Made by a program: the position numbers and the translations under genes
NCBI GenBank assembly: GCA_017694215.1
Contig: JADIND010000133.1
Coordinates: 1-5,179, forward strand
Direction: 5' to 3'
Origin: Candidatus Scatousia excrementipullorum
GTDB lineage: Bacteria; Cyanobacteriota; Vampirovibrionia; Gastranaerophilales; Gastranaerophilaceae
DNA: 5,179 nucleotides
Part shown: positions 5,151-5,179 of the stretch, in pieces
How the letters are laid out: each line of letters starts with the position of its first letter
Position numbering within the stretch: position 1 is the first letter of the stretch
The notes under the pieces: model-generated
Databases searched by the model: none
What the model was told of the DNA's origin: nothing
Seen by the model: only the letters and a program-made list of their open reading frames with translations

Positions 5151-5179
5151 GGCTTTTTCATAATTTGTACACTTATAAT

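Noticed and set aside
5165..5179. TTGTAC and TATAAT words at the right edge, as a promoter for a next gene
   Set aside because: They are only three bases apart, and no proper -35 sits 16-18 bases before the TATAAT. The window ends on the last T, so nothing downstream can support it.
1..5179. CRISPR array, insertion sequence or prophage
   Set aside because: There are no regularly spaced identical repeats, transposase motifs, integrase or phage structural genes.

Overview
The window is AT-rich bacterial DNA of ordinary protein-coding density. It holds one partial gene on the minus strand and four complete genes on the plus strand. All plus-strand genes end in TAA and use the standard bacterial code. 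No marker fixes the taxon. The AT-rich codon use, the style of the GatA sequence and a lineage-restricted repeat protein would fit an uncultured gut bacterium such as a Gastranaerophilales/Melainabacteria member, but this is only a weak inference (about 0.35).

Layout. (1) Positions 1-1266, minus strand: the first 422 residues of GatA, the amidase subunit of the Asp/Glu-tRNA amidotransferase. Its C-terminus lies beyond the left edge. It has a good SD and a near-consensus sigma-70 promoter at 1297-1325. (2) Positions 1396-2511, plus strand and divergent from gatA: a two-gene cluster. It encodes a small winged-helix DNA-binding protein (107 aa) and, 12 bases downstream, a DUF2400/TIGR02757 protein (259 aa) with an endonuclease III-like LDxHVxRI motif. 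Neither gene has a Shine-Dalgarno sequence. The second has a perfect TTGACA-17-TATAAT promoter embedded in the 3' end of the first, with the predicted +1 exactly on the A of its ATG, so a leaderless mRNA is predicted. (3) Positions 2722-3702: an unrecognised 326-aa soluble protein made of two diverged copies of a roughly 115-residue unit, followed by a strong hairpin terminator. (4) Positions 3703-4121: a 419-base intergenic region. It contains the terminator, a second hairpin, a GC-rich (50%) block with several inverted repeats, and an AT-rich stretch with a 9-bp perfect inverted repeat overlapping a weak promoter. (5) Positions 4122-5150: a complete D-isomer-specific 2-hydroxyacid dehydrogenase (D-lactate dehydrogenase-like) with all catalytic residues.

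The genes do not form an obvious pathway. GatA is housekeeping (Gln-tRNA or Asn-tRNA formation), the dehydrogenase is probably fermentative or redox metabolism, and the winged-helix/DUF2400 pair looks like a small functional unit of unknown role. The most interesting points are the leaderless architecture of that pair, which contrasts with strong SDs on the other three genes, the two-repeat orphan protein, and the GC-rich structured intergenic block.
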